NCBI GenBank assembly: GCA_029747585.1
Contig: JAPEVF010000047.1
Span: forward strand, 1-64,000
DNA: 64,000 bases
Direction: 5' to 3'
From: Pleurotus djamor
Taxonomy: Eukaryota; Basidiomycota; Agaricomycetes; Agaricales; Pleurotaceae
The notes beneath the pieces were generated by a model. It worked only from the letters and a program-made list of their open reading frames with translations, was not told where the DNA came from and searched no databases. Shown here in pieces: positions 55,592 to 64,000 of this stretch. How positions within the stretch are numbered: position 1 is the first letter of the stretch; each line of letters begins with the position of its first letter. The position numbers were made by a program, and so were the translations under genes.

Positions 55592-57724
55592 CTATTTTCT
55601 CAAAGATTGGGGAAACCGGCCGTCCACGATGTTATCTGGGTTGGGCATGGTGTAATTGGCGAAACAGTCAAAGACATAATCAATCTCGGCGACTCGTTTC
55701 TGTAATCCAGATATGAATGCTGGCAAGGGACACAATCCGTCTGGATTTGCGCTGCAGCCTTGAATACCGGTAAGGGGTACGACAGCGTCATTTATCAACC
55801 AGCGGATATGCGTTGGGTGCTGTGAGTTAGAGCCGCATGTCAGCACCTGGCCAACGGCATTGGCCCCAAAGGGGGCTAATTGCTGAACGAAATACGACTA
55901 CATCGAGTGTCAACGTTTATATCAACACAATGAGCGAGGGGAGCCCGTTACCTGATTATCAGGGATATGATCGGTGGGCAAAGGTCCATTGGCAGCCAAA
56001 GAAGTAAAATTGAGCGCGGTGAAAACTACACGACCCATAAATCGATTAAAACGGCCAATAGTGATGGGGCTTACTTGCAGTCATGACAGAGTCGTGTGTG
56101 GCGTCAACGTAGATGGGTTGATTTAGTGGGAATGTTGCATTACTCTGGGTGAGCGTGGCATTGAGACTCGTGTTGAATTTTGTGATTCGTGTTTGTGTAA
56201 GACGAGACAATAGTTCTTGAACATAGCCAACGCCTTGAGCTGCAACGGAAGGGTTTCCGGGACCTTCGAAGAGAATGTCTACTAGGATGCCAATGGTTGA
56301 CCTTCAAAGGGACGCACCAAAGCTATACCAGAAGAGAAGGTCTGACATTATTGTTATCGTGAGTGAAAGGCCAGGCATTTTGATTTAATGAACACCAACC
56401 ATGGAAATACGCAAACCCTTGCCATTCTCTTTGATTGAAAAGTTTACAGAAGTGGGAAAAACCTAAGGCCACAGTCTTTTGCGAGGATTAGTAGTCAAGA
56501 ATATTGGAGAAAGAAACATGTATTGTAAGTACCGACCTCGTAAGCGCAGGTCATTTGCATGGCGACCAAATCGGATATGCTCAACTCCAAGCCATCGACA
56601 GAGCGTTGCAGTCGAGTCAGAGTGGGTTGCAGGTATACGTTAGCCCATTTCATCGATTGAACGCGCCCAAAGGTCCCAATATCATTATTTGCATTGGGAC
56701 AAACCAGTCCTGATGCAAGCGTATTGTTGAACCCGTCCGCTTCGATGATTATTAATTGGTTATACTCATTGAGGTATTGAGGCACCCCGAAGAACCCGAC
56801 TGCAAAATTAACCCTATGAGAAACGTATTTTATCAGCCATGTGACTAGCATGGGACGAAGAGAGCTCACACACGCAGAATCGACCATGCGGGCTGCATGA
56901 AATAATGACGTCAATGGCGTTGAACAGATAGTAGAGGCCTGCATCCTGCTCACCCTGAGAGGTAGTTCGAAAGACGGGGAGGGCATCAAAGTCCTTCAAC
57001 AATTCGCCATATTTCATGCGGAAGGCAACGCCTAAGTTGAGCCTGTGAGTACCGTCAGTCAGCTAGTGCTAAAAATGATACTTGGAAAAGATGGCACATT
57101 TGCTGGCGTCCAAAGGGAGTTAACCCGTCTGCACCTAGTTTCATGGTCCAGTCTTTCAAAAAGCCCAGAGGGGAGGAAACCTTGACTTCGCCAGAGGCAG
57201 CCGCGCCGTGAAATTTGCTAGCAAAAGCTGCCGGTGTACCTTCGCCTTGAGTATTAGGGTAACGCGCTCCGTGACGATGTAGCAGATGCACTTGGGTAAG
57301 TTCACAGCCATCAGGCAAGCCTTCATTCGTATTCGGCAGTCCAAGAGAATCGACCGACTTGAAAGGCGATAGGTTCCCCAAGTGCTGGAGCAAGTCGAAG
57401 TCACCATTGTTGTTCAAGGGGTGCGGCTTGATGAGAGGTGAGTATGATTTGACCCTCGGCGGATGAGCTGCTGTGGCAATCACGAACGCCTCATCTCCAG
57501 CTATAAATTGTGATTTGAGGGAAAAGGATATTCGTCAGGGCATTACACGTACTGGGCGTAGCGCCGGAGAACCCAACTTGGCTGGCACCAGGAAAGTTGG
57601 GGTTGTTTGGAACGAAAGTAGCTCCCGAAGGAGGAAAGACGGCTACAGACGTCGCACCAGCAAACGTAGAAACCTTGGCTGCGAGGCCGAGTGTTGGGCA
57701 CAACAATACCAGATACAAACGCAT
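55592..57724 (-). CDS. phy: Histidine acid phosphatase, phytase type (tandem copy 2)
   Basis: Second secreted phytase-like enzyme, in the same orientation as copy 1. Signal peptide MRLYLVLLCPTLGLAA, then KVSTFAGATSVAVFPPSG. Catalytic RHGARYP in QVHLLHRHGARYPNT and His-Asp in VDATHDSVMTA. Conserved blocks parallel copy 1: LLQHLGNLSPFKSVDSLGLP, FFGVPQYLNEYNQLIIIE, VCPNANNDIGTFG, LVAMQMTCAYE and FDCFANYTMPNP. It also shares the 19-nt exon coding RMVDS and, as far as I can follow, the intron positions. The ATG at 57724 is preferred over an in-frame upstream ATG because it begins the signal peptide. It differs by a tail (FPQSLRK). Confidence 0.85.
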
Positions 57725-58032
57725 GGATAAGAGCGAGTCAGGGACCATGGGGAAAGGATTTTGGCCATGTCGCCAATTATAATTTTGTGCTTCGTCACTA
57801 TGCGAGTACTCACGAAGAAGTTCGGGGGTCGTGGTGGGTACATGACGTGACCGAGGCAAGTGTTGCTGAAGAAGGATGTACATTGTAGACAGACTCACAA
57901 TGTGACGGCTTCCCAGTTCTGATCCCCCGATCACGCTTGATATGGAATGATTCCACTCTCTCACTCTTGGGAAACCATTCGAGATGAAAATGCGATAAGA
58001 AAACGTAGAGTGACCTAGACAGAAAGAAGAGA
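57725..58032. other. Phytase copy 2 promoter / Nop56 3' flank
   Basis: About 308 bp between two minus-strand genes. No gene or RNA recognised. The minus strand immediately before the phytase ATG is C/T-rich. Confidence 0.4.
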
Positions 58033-59849
58033 CTAGTCATCACTACTCTTTTTGTGTTTCTTTTCTTTCTTTTCTTTCTTTTTCTCCTTTTTCTCCGACA
58101 CATCGACCTGGGTCAGATATTAAGAGGGAATCCCGAGTACCGAGAAGAAGGGAACGTACATTAGCCGCTTCCTTCTCCTTTTTCTCCTTTTTAGCCCTTT
58201 TCAGAGCCTTCTTTTCCTCCTTGGATAGTTTGGGTTTCTTGGATGCGTGCTCGCCATCTTCGCCATCGACCTCCATCGACTCGCTCTTGCGCTTCTTGTC
58301 TTTCTTCGGTTTCGGCTCAACCGGGGTGGCTTCAAGCGTTGTCAGGGCTGGGCCCTCGTTGATGTCCTCCATCTCAGCGTCTTCGTCGTCATCCTCCAAA
58401 GCAAGTTCTTGGAGGACTTTTTGAATAGCATCGGCATTTTTGGAGGGCGGAGCTCCGGTCTCAAAGAAGTTCAGTCGTTCTTCGACTTGATTACGCAGAG
58501 CCTCGCCAAATTTGGCGGTGGGATGATCTGTGACCATGAGACGAAAGCATCGAAGAATGTCAATGAAACGAACCTGTGTAGCAGTCAATTCGCGACGCAA
58601 TCGAACACTTGTTCGCAAGGAATCGTGATATGCGTCCCTTGAATTTGGGACCGGCACGTCCGATGAATGAGGAGTGGTAGATGAGGCCGTACTGTGTGCG
58701 GTCTAATGTGAATACAAGAAGTCAAGGGGGAACGGATGACGCACCTTGGGGGTGTTCCCCTTCGTCTTTAGGGCACGGAACAGAGCTTTCTCAGCACCCA
58801 AAATTTGTACAGTGCTTGCAGGATATTTGCTCAGGTTCGTCAGACTGCCAGCATGACTTATAAGACGAGCCCCGACGCGTTCTCCGAGCAATGCAGTCAA
58901 ATTGGGAGCGACGACATTCATCTTCTCCGAGAGATATGATATCAACGATTGCCGATATTCCGCGAGTGACACCACACGAATCGCGAAGGCGTTGATATTA
59001 AGCATATCTATTTCCGAGAGCGAGGAACCCATGGAACCACGGGCAGCATCCAGGATATTTTGCGCTACCGTCATGTCATCCCCAAGGATTGCTGCGAGGT
59101 CCGGAAGCTTGTCTTCATTGAGCGCATCCTTGTCACCAATGAACTGAGCGACACGGGCATATTGTTGGTTGTCTGGGACGATTTTGACGAGCTCGGGGAA
59201 GTGGTAGCCATACCATTCTCGTATCCGCATAGAGAAGAGGTTAACATCCTTGTCGAGTTGATCGAGGAGGGCGATAGCTTGTATGATCATGTTATCTATC
59301 CGATTGACATTGAACTTGAGCTTTGCGCGAGAGTATGAGTGGCCCAAGCCGAGTTGGGCCTTCGTTAGGTCGTCTGCTTGAAGACCCTTCAATAGCTTCG
59401 AAGCATGGAGACGGATACCACGTATAATCTCCTGTGATTCCGAAGAAACATCGCAGGGGACTTGTAAGGTTGACTTGATGTTTGAAGCAAGGATTGGGTC
59501 GGAGACGGCCAATGTTATAGATGACTTCTTCGAAGGTTTTGGTAGATTTAGCTCCAGCAAGGAGGACAGATGCTCGTTGAGGATACCTAAGCAAATAACG
59601 GTAATCAGAGAAGTCAATACAATCAACAGTACTTAGCTTACCTTCAGAGATGTCGTTTATATTTTCCAAAGCCTGAGCAGCGGTCTTGTAAGGTGCAAAG
59701 CTGAGGAGGTTGACAATTTTGGAGAACTTGGATAAGTCTTTTATGGAGGCCTGCATATCCTGGGATTTGATCGCAATGTCATCGTTGAGCTTGACCTCGA
59801 ATATCGCGTACCCCGAGGCGGATTCGAAGAGAGCATGAGTGACCGGCAT
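58033..59849 (-). CDS. NOP56: Nucleolar protein Nop56 (box C/D snoRNP core)
   Basis: Core protein of box C/D snoRNPs that guide rRNA 2'-O-methylation in the nucleolus. N-terminal domain: [19 protein letters not shown]. Then comes the NOSIC/coiled-coil region ([30 protein letters not shown]). The Nop domain has [37 protein letters not shown] and [13 protein letters not shown]. The C-terminus is a Lys/Glu/Asp-rich tail ending in a separate exon (KKHKKSSDD). Six exons or so. About 560 aa. The introns are about 60 nt and too short to carry the intronic snoRNAs known from animal NOP56. Confidence 0.94.
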
Positions 59850-60075
59850 TTTGTCGACGCTGTGGCCAACTCGCAGGACAAAATCTTCAGAAGATTTCTG
59901 GTCGTGGGAAAGGGACAGTATAGGCGCTTAATATATCGCAGGCGCTTAGCGACTATGGCAGTCAACACAACATCAAGACAGAGAACGAAACGATTACGAA
60001 ACATAAGTACAATACAACAAGAAGGCTGCCGGTGGTAGCTTTCTGTAGGTATAGATTATAGAAGGACGTGGATGT

Positions 60076-61696
60076 TCAACTAGGGGTCCATGGAACTTCT
60101 GCGTGAGAGGTGCTTGTCACTGGCGATAGCGGCTGTGAGCACGCTGGATTCGTCCGTTCTTCGATATCAGAGAACGCGTCATGAGAGGGGTCTGTATCGC
60201 GCGGCGTCGCAGGACTCTTGAGCGATGAAAGTGCGTGTTTGCTGTCAGGGGGAGTAGATCCCGGTCGACGTGGTAGCAGACGGGGTCTCGTAAGCGCAAA
60301 TAGGATAACGTTGAATAGGCCAGAGGACCAGAATGTTACACTGGAAAAAGCTGTGGCTGCGAATGGAACGGAGTGTCCGGAGAAGGCTAACCATCTGGAA
60401 ATGGTCATCGGGAATACAGTGATAGTATACACAGCAGGATAACTTCGATCATGTCAGTAGTTTGCCTACGGCAGGAGTCAAGAAATGAAGACGTACAACA
60501 GCATCTGTATAGCAATGGCGGATGATCTGCTTTGTTCTGTGTCAAGTGCAGGCATTTCTGATTGTAAGAGGGTGATGGGACGATGAAAATAGACTTTAAA
60601 GCCATGGAAGCTGATGAAGCCTATTCGAACGTGAGTGACAGGATGCAGAAAGGAGGGAATATGATGTGACCTTTGACGAGAAGAGCCAAGAGAATGTATA
60701 TTACAATGTTGGTGAAGGCGGCTAGCCACATCCAAAAATACTCAAGCGCTATGCGCTCCTGAGCGAAATCTTCTGTTATCCAGCACCCTAAAAAATGTCG
60801 GATACCGCTAGAACAGCGAAGCGATTGACGTACAGTAACCCGTGTCTCCGTAGTATCCGCTTCCTTGATGGATCCCTGCAGCGACACCTGTAATGAGACC
60901 GAGGAATATCCAACCCGTTGCAATGGCGATGATGGTTGATAGAAATGGAGGGTGGTACCGTAGCGCCAGCACGCAAAACGTGTAGCCCGCAATTGCCTAT
61001 GCAATATCGACTTATCAGTAAGACGTAGTGGCTGGTCCGGTGGGTCCTCACTAAGGAACTAGAGTTGGATGAGAAAACGGAGACACGGGGAGGAAAAGGC
61101 CAACTCACTTTAACGCGACGCCAACATCACCTATTTGTTGTAGCACGCCTGAAAACGAGTGAATGTCAAGCTATGAATCAAGACCAGGTCGGAGATCGCA
61201 CCTTGAGATGTACAAAAAGGTCCCTCAACCACTCCCTGTTGGCGAGCAATTGGTATGAGTTTTGACGGTTTGACGGTAAAAACAGACAGTTGACAGGTGC
61301 TCACAGAATCAACGACCCATCTAACAGTCATGATACCACCTGAGAGAGGGTCGATAAGGTTTCGTAACATGTTCAATAGTATACCCGACTAACCGATGCC
61401 TTGTATGATCTCGCAAAATAGTAGATTGATGAAATAATAGTGAACATGGGTAGTACACCATCCCCTCGTTATGCTGGGGTCAAATACAACAGAGACCTAG
61501 CGGCAAGTTCAACAAGATAGACGTCAAAAAGATATACACAGACTCACAGCAATGTAGAGCAGCAGGCAGGCGACAGCAAAAGTGGAGAGACAAGCAGCAA
61601 CGACGACAAAGACGAGGCCTATTCGAACATCCTGCGTAAAAGTACTCGATGGCATGTGAGAGGGTAGGGGTTCACCACAACCTGATCTGGCATCAT
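60076..61696 (-). CDS. Seven-transmembrane G-protein-coupled receptor, Git3/cAMP-receptor-like
   Basis: Predicted plasma-membrane nutrient or pheromone-independent receptor acting through a G-alpha. Multi-exon gene: MMPDQ, DVRIGLVFVVVAACLST (TM1), HYYFINLLFCEIIQG (TM2), GGIMTVRWVVDS, EGPFCTSQG, then VLQQIGDVGVAL-NSL-AIAGYTFCVLALRYH (TM3), TIIAIATGWIFLGLITG (TM4), GYYGDTGYWCWIT, EYFWMWLAAFTNIVIYIL (TM5), AIQMLFYPAVYTITVFP (TM6), SVTFWSSGLFNVILFAL (TM7). A cytosolic Ser/Pro tail ends EVPWTPS. NSL is coded by a 7-nt exon. The Cys in EGPFC and the WCWIT loop Cys could form the disulfide typical of this class. Confidence 0.82.
61052..61058 (-). other. 7-nt microexon (TTCCTTA) of the GPCR gene
   Basis: The minus-strand frame ends TTA-AA before a GTGAGT donor. 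Adding TTCCTTA gives AAT-TCC-TTA (NSL), which joins DVGVAL to AIAGYTFCVL in frame. The flanking splice sites are CTAG (59-60 side) and GTGAGG. The resulting DVGVALxSLxI block is conserved in this receptor class as I recall it. Confidence 0.65.
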
Positions 61697-61865
61697 TCCT
61701 TCAACCTTGCGTTGTGGCGGGACCGGGTCTGCCAAGACGCCTGATCGGTCTCGACACTCCGTCGGCGCGCCTATCTCTGCAATTCCTCCGGCCAAATACT
61801 CGTCCGTCCAGCAAATCGTGGGCGATGCATATCTGAGTGCGGCCCTCGTATACCCAGTTGCTCGC

Positions 61866-63537
61866 ATGGCCCTTAGATTATTGCACCCTGCGAGGCTTAC
61901 GAACACTGTTCAGCCGTCTTACTCCGTCGCAAAGTATCATGACTTTGTTCGAGCTGCTGCCCCGGGTGAGTGTCTGGAGAGCTGGAAAGATCAAGATATA
62001 CTCACTACGACATGGTTATAAAGGAGGGGCTATGCGAATACCGTTAGCGTCGCCTAAGGTGATTGGGGTCGCTAATTCGAGAGGAAATAGGAGGTAAGCA
62101 CTCGAATCGTTCCCCATGTCGACGCGCTCAGCTCTCACAAATTCCCAGTCACCAAGAAGACTTTTACTCCTTCGCCACGCTCTCTCTCAATCCAGAGGAA
62201 CTCCGTGCCAGTGTTAAAAAGGCCCATGGCATAGATTGGGACCCAACGAAAGTTGGGGATTTGTTTGCGAGGCAGGTCGTTTTTGTTGGCATCTATGATG
62301 GGTAGGTATTCCTCATCATTCACCTCTTGTGTCATATGTATACTCACGGAACAAGCCATGGAGGATCAGCCGTCTCTCAATACCTTCGGCAGGAGCTCCA
62401 TGGCCTTTTTGAATCAGTCAACAAGGCAATGGTCCCGGAATTACATGAATGGCTCACGAAAGACATCGGTGGTTATTTTAAACGATACAAGGGAGGACCG
62501 CTCACACCTTGGATACATGGCATAGAAGATACCCCAGAACTAGATCTGGAGGCCAGGTCTGCCATTGCTTTCTATGAGGTTAAGCCATCATTCCATAGCT
62601 TCTTATGCTTCTGACCTCGTTTCATAGGTTGACAAAAATCTATCCTCTGATCAGATTGCACAAAGTTGCGGCGCCACAGCGTCCGTTATGCTACTTCACA
62701 CCCTTGACGCTCCAGCGCCACCGTTCTATGCAGCACAACGGGTCGCGCTTACCGTCCCCCACTGCGGGTGTGTGATGATAGACTTCCTTCAAACGTGCTC
62801 TAAACATGCGTTAGTGATACTCGCGTCGTTCTGTGTTCAACTCAAGGTGGCAAGGTTTTCGCGATGACAGAAAATCATCACGCCGAGTCGCGTGTCGAGT
62901 CTGCACGCCTTCGCAGAATGATGGGCTCGGCACTCATTACTGATTCTTTTGGTGAATCCAGGCAAGTTCTGTACATTGATAGCATAGAACTCTGCCTCAA
63001 TGCCCAATTTTAAAAGGTGGATGGGTGCTTTAGCGAACACACGCAGGTGAGATTCACGCAGCAGTCTGTGATCTCTTACTCATGTTCTACAGCCTTGGAG
63101 ATCTTAAATACAAGAAGTTTGGTGTTACCCCAGAGCCTGAGATACGCACCAAATTGTTAGAGGGTAAGCTGAAACATAGAAGCCTTTTGAACTGCTCTAA
63201 CATGTCTTCAGGGACAAATTGGGCGTATATCGTTGCAATCTCTGATGGCATCTCGTCGATATTATCAGACGACGAAGTGGTTGACCTTGCCAGAAATTGT
63301 AGAGACCCCCAGACTGCAGCCAATCGCATCCTCTCCTTTGCGCAGGAACTAGGTGGCGGGGACAACGCTACCGCGATCGTGGTTCCTCTCGCTGGTTGGG
63401 GCCAAATCAAAGGCCCGGACAGAACCAAGGATCTTCGAGAATACCGCCTACAACAAGCAGGCAAGTCCTCCTATTTCTCTATGTCTCCTTCTCCTAACAC
63501 ATGTCTAGCTGGGAGTGAGAGACTACGGAGGATGTAG
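61866..63537 (+). CDS. PP2C-family serine/threonine phosphatase
   Basis: Metal-dependent protein phosphatase; the N-terminus (MALRLLHPARLTNTVQPS) suggests mitochondrial import, as for Ptc5-7-type enzymes. Exons 61866-61965, 62024-62093, 62149-62301, 62356-62578, 62628-62767, 62815-62961, then from 63017 on to 63537. Motifs: ANSRGNRRHQEDFYSF (metal/phosphate), VFVGIYDGHGGSAVS, CGATASVMLLHTL, RMMGSALITDSFGESRW, ANTRSLGDLKYKKFG, YIVAISDGISSILSDDEVV and ELGGGDNATAIVVPL. The intron 62962-63016 starts GC (AG|GCAAGT). A second GC-AG candidate, 63461-63508, is optional because it is in frame. The stop lies 1 bp from the convergent GGT stop. Confidence 0.88.
62962..63016 (+). other. GC-AG intron (55 nt) in the PP2C gene
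   Basis: Donor AG|GCAAGT and acceptor AAAAG|G. Its removal joins FGES to RWMGALANTRSLGD. Reading through it gives a stop within about 20 codons, so it must be removed. Confidence 0.8.
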
Positions 63538-63538
63538 T

Positions 63539-64000
63539 TCAAATCTGCGCCGCCGCATGGCCATCCGCGCGCAAGTCTGATCCAGCGGCCCATACCAACC
63601 GACCTGCTTTATTTGTGACCTTCTGGATGATCTGGCCGCGCCCCATCATACTCCTTCCCCACCCACCTACACTACGGGGATCGTGTCCGAGCTCTAAGGG
63701 ACAATGATAGATATAAACCAATTATTAATATTACCCATACAATATAAAAGTTGCCGCACCTTTAAGTTTTGCAAGAGTGGCTGGAGGAATTCCATCCTCG
63801 AAGTAAACTTCGCTGTTTGAGTCGACGACGTTGCCTGGCTGATGCGAACTGGCGTCCGTCATTCCTGGAGAGATACAAAATCTTGGCGCATCAAGGGCAT
63901 CCTGAACGGTAAATCCCCTCAGGACATTGAGTAGGACTTGGACGTGACCTTGGGGCTGTATTGGTTTCAGTACGCGGTCATGATTTTCTCGGCGTGCTGA
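63539..64000 (-). CDS. Gamma-glutamyltransferase family protein, C-terminal part (continues past right edge)
   Basis: N-terminal-nucleophile hydrolase/transferase acting on gamma-glutamyl compounds such as glutathione. Only the end of the small subunit is in the window. Exon 63760-63955 reads PQGHVQVLLNVLRGFTVQDA, LDAPRFCISPGMTD, VNSEVYFEDGIPP-type block and LAKLK. A 66-nt intron (63694-63759) follows, then ELGHDPRSVGGWGRS, MGRGQIIQKV, GRLVWAAGSDLRADGHAAAQI and TGA. An acceptor at 63956-63957 indicates another intron up to the edge. The VNSEVYF/GSDPRADGH pattern is the usual end of one fungal GGT group. The catalytic Thr lies outside the window. Confidence 0.82.

Noticed and set aside
57724..57964. 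In-frame upstream extension of phytase copy 2
   Set aside because: It places polar sequence before a clear signal peptide; copy 1 starts at the equivalent Met, so the extension is probably not coding.
58040..58090. TTTCT/TTCTT repeat that looks like a microsatellite
   Set aside because: It is the Lys/Glu-coding tail of Nop56 read from the other strand and is in frame.
58033..59849. Intronic box C/D snoRNAs in NOP56
   Set aside because: All introns are about 50-65 nt and lack paired C (RUGAUGA) and D (CUGA) boxes at suitable distance.
1..64000. Transposons, CRISPR arrays, viral sequences, biosynthetic cluster
   Set aside because: I looked for transposase or reverse transcriptase motifs, long terminal or inverted repeats, spaced direct repeats and PKS/NRPS/terpene enzymes and saw none. 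Ns between 13.6 and 35 kb could hide short repeats.

Overview
The window is nuclear DNA of a filamentous basidiomycete, most likely an Agaricomycete. Genes are packed on both strands with gaps mostly below 300 bp. Nearly every gene is cut by many introns of about 45-75 nt with GT...AG ends. The content is typical of that group: a CSL/LAG1 transcription factor, a Git3/cAR-like GPCR, histidine-acid phytases, a Bck1-type MAPKKK and small GPI-type secreted proteins. The genus cannot be fixed from the sequence. Ambiguous bases (N) are dense between about 13.6 and 35 kb. Most stand for single unknown bases, but at least three (38,611; 38,636; 43,382) behave like spurious extra positions that break a reading frame.

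Layout. 0-12.5 kb: the 3' part of a Bck1-like MAPKKK, an IQ-motif protein built from unusually small exons, a CZIB/DUF866 zinc protein, mitoribosomal mS35, a nitrilase, an orphan ORF and a Cdc3-group septin. 12.9-19.7 kb: the importin Mtr10, succinyl-CoA ligase alpha, an ACBP-ankyrin protein, and a divergent pair of mitoribosomal bS16m and LSM5. 19.8-27.5 kb: importin alpha, a D-2-hydroxyacid dehydrogenase, proteasome subunit Rpn2 and COX VIa. 27.8-36 kb: two adjacent, related secreted proteins carrying a shared beta-type repeat, ribulose-5-phosphate 3-epimerase, a type II membrane glycosyltransferase and pyruvate kinase. 36-44.5 kb: the CSL factor, a TMEM198-like membrane protein, a mitochondrial DEAD-box-type helicase with a DEVD motif and a Mim2-like protein. 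44.8-53 kb: an MFS sugar porter, a mitochondrial PPR protein, the U-box cyclophilin PPIL2 and ESCRT-III Vps20. 53-64 kb: two tandem phytases, Nop56, a GPCR, a PP2C phosphatase and the 3' end of a gamma-glutamyltransferase.

The genes do not form one pathway or a recognisable cluster; this is a housekeeping neighbourhood. Several encode nucleus-encoded mitochondrial proteins (mS35, LSC1, bS16m, COX VIa, helicase, Mim2, PPR). Others cover nuclear transport (Mtr10, importin alpha) and carbon metabolism (LSC1, RPE, pyruvate kinase, sugar porter). Divergent pairs share very short promoters: CZIB/mS35 127 bp, bS16m/LSM5 95 bp, and PPR/PPIL2 no more than 41 bp. One convergent pair, PP2C and GGT, has stop codons 1 bp apart.

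The most unusual signal is exon architecture. By following conserved protein blocks through the DNA I can place microexons of 5, 8, 10 and 13 nt in the IQ gene, 7 nt in the GPCR, 9 nt in the sugar porter and a 6-nt start exon in the CZIB gene. There is also one GC-AG intron that is required and two that are optional. ORF-only annotation misses or truncates these genes. All splice models are inferred from sequence and remembered family features, without transcripts or searches.
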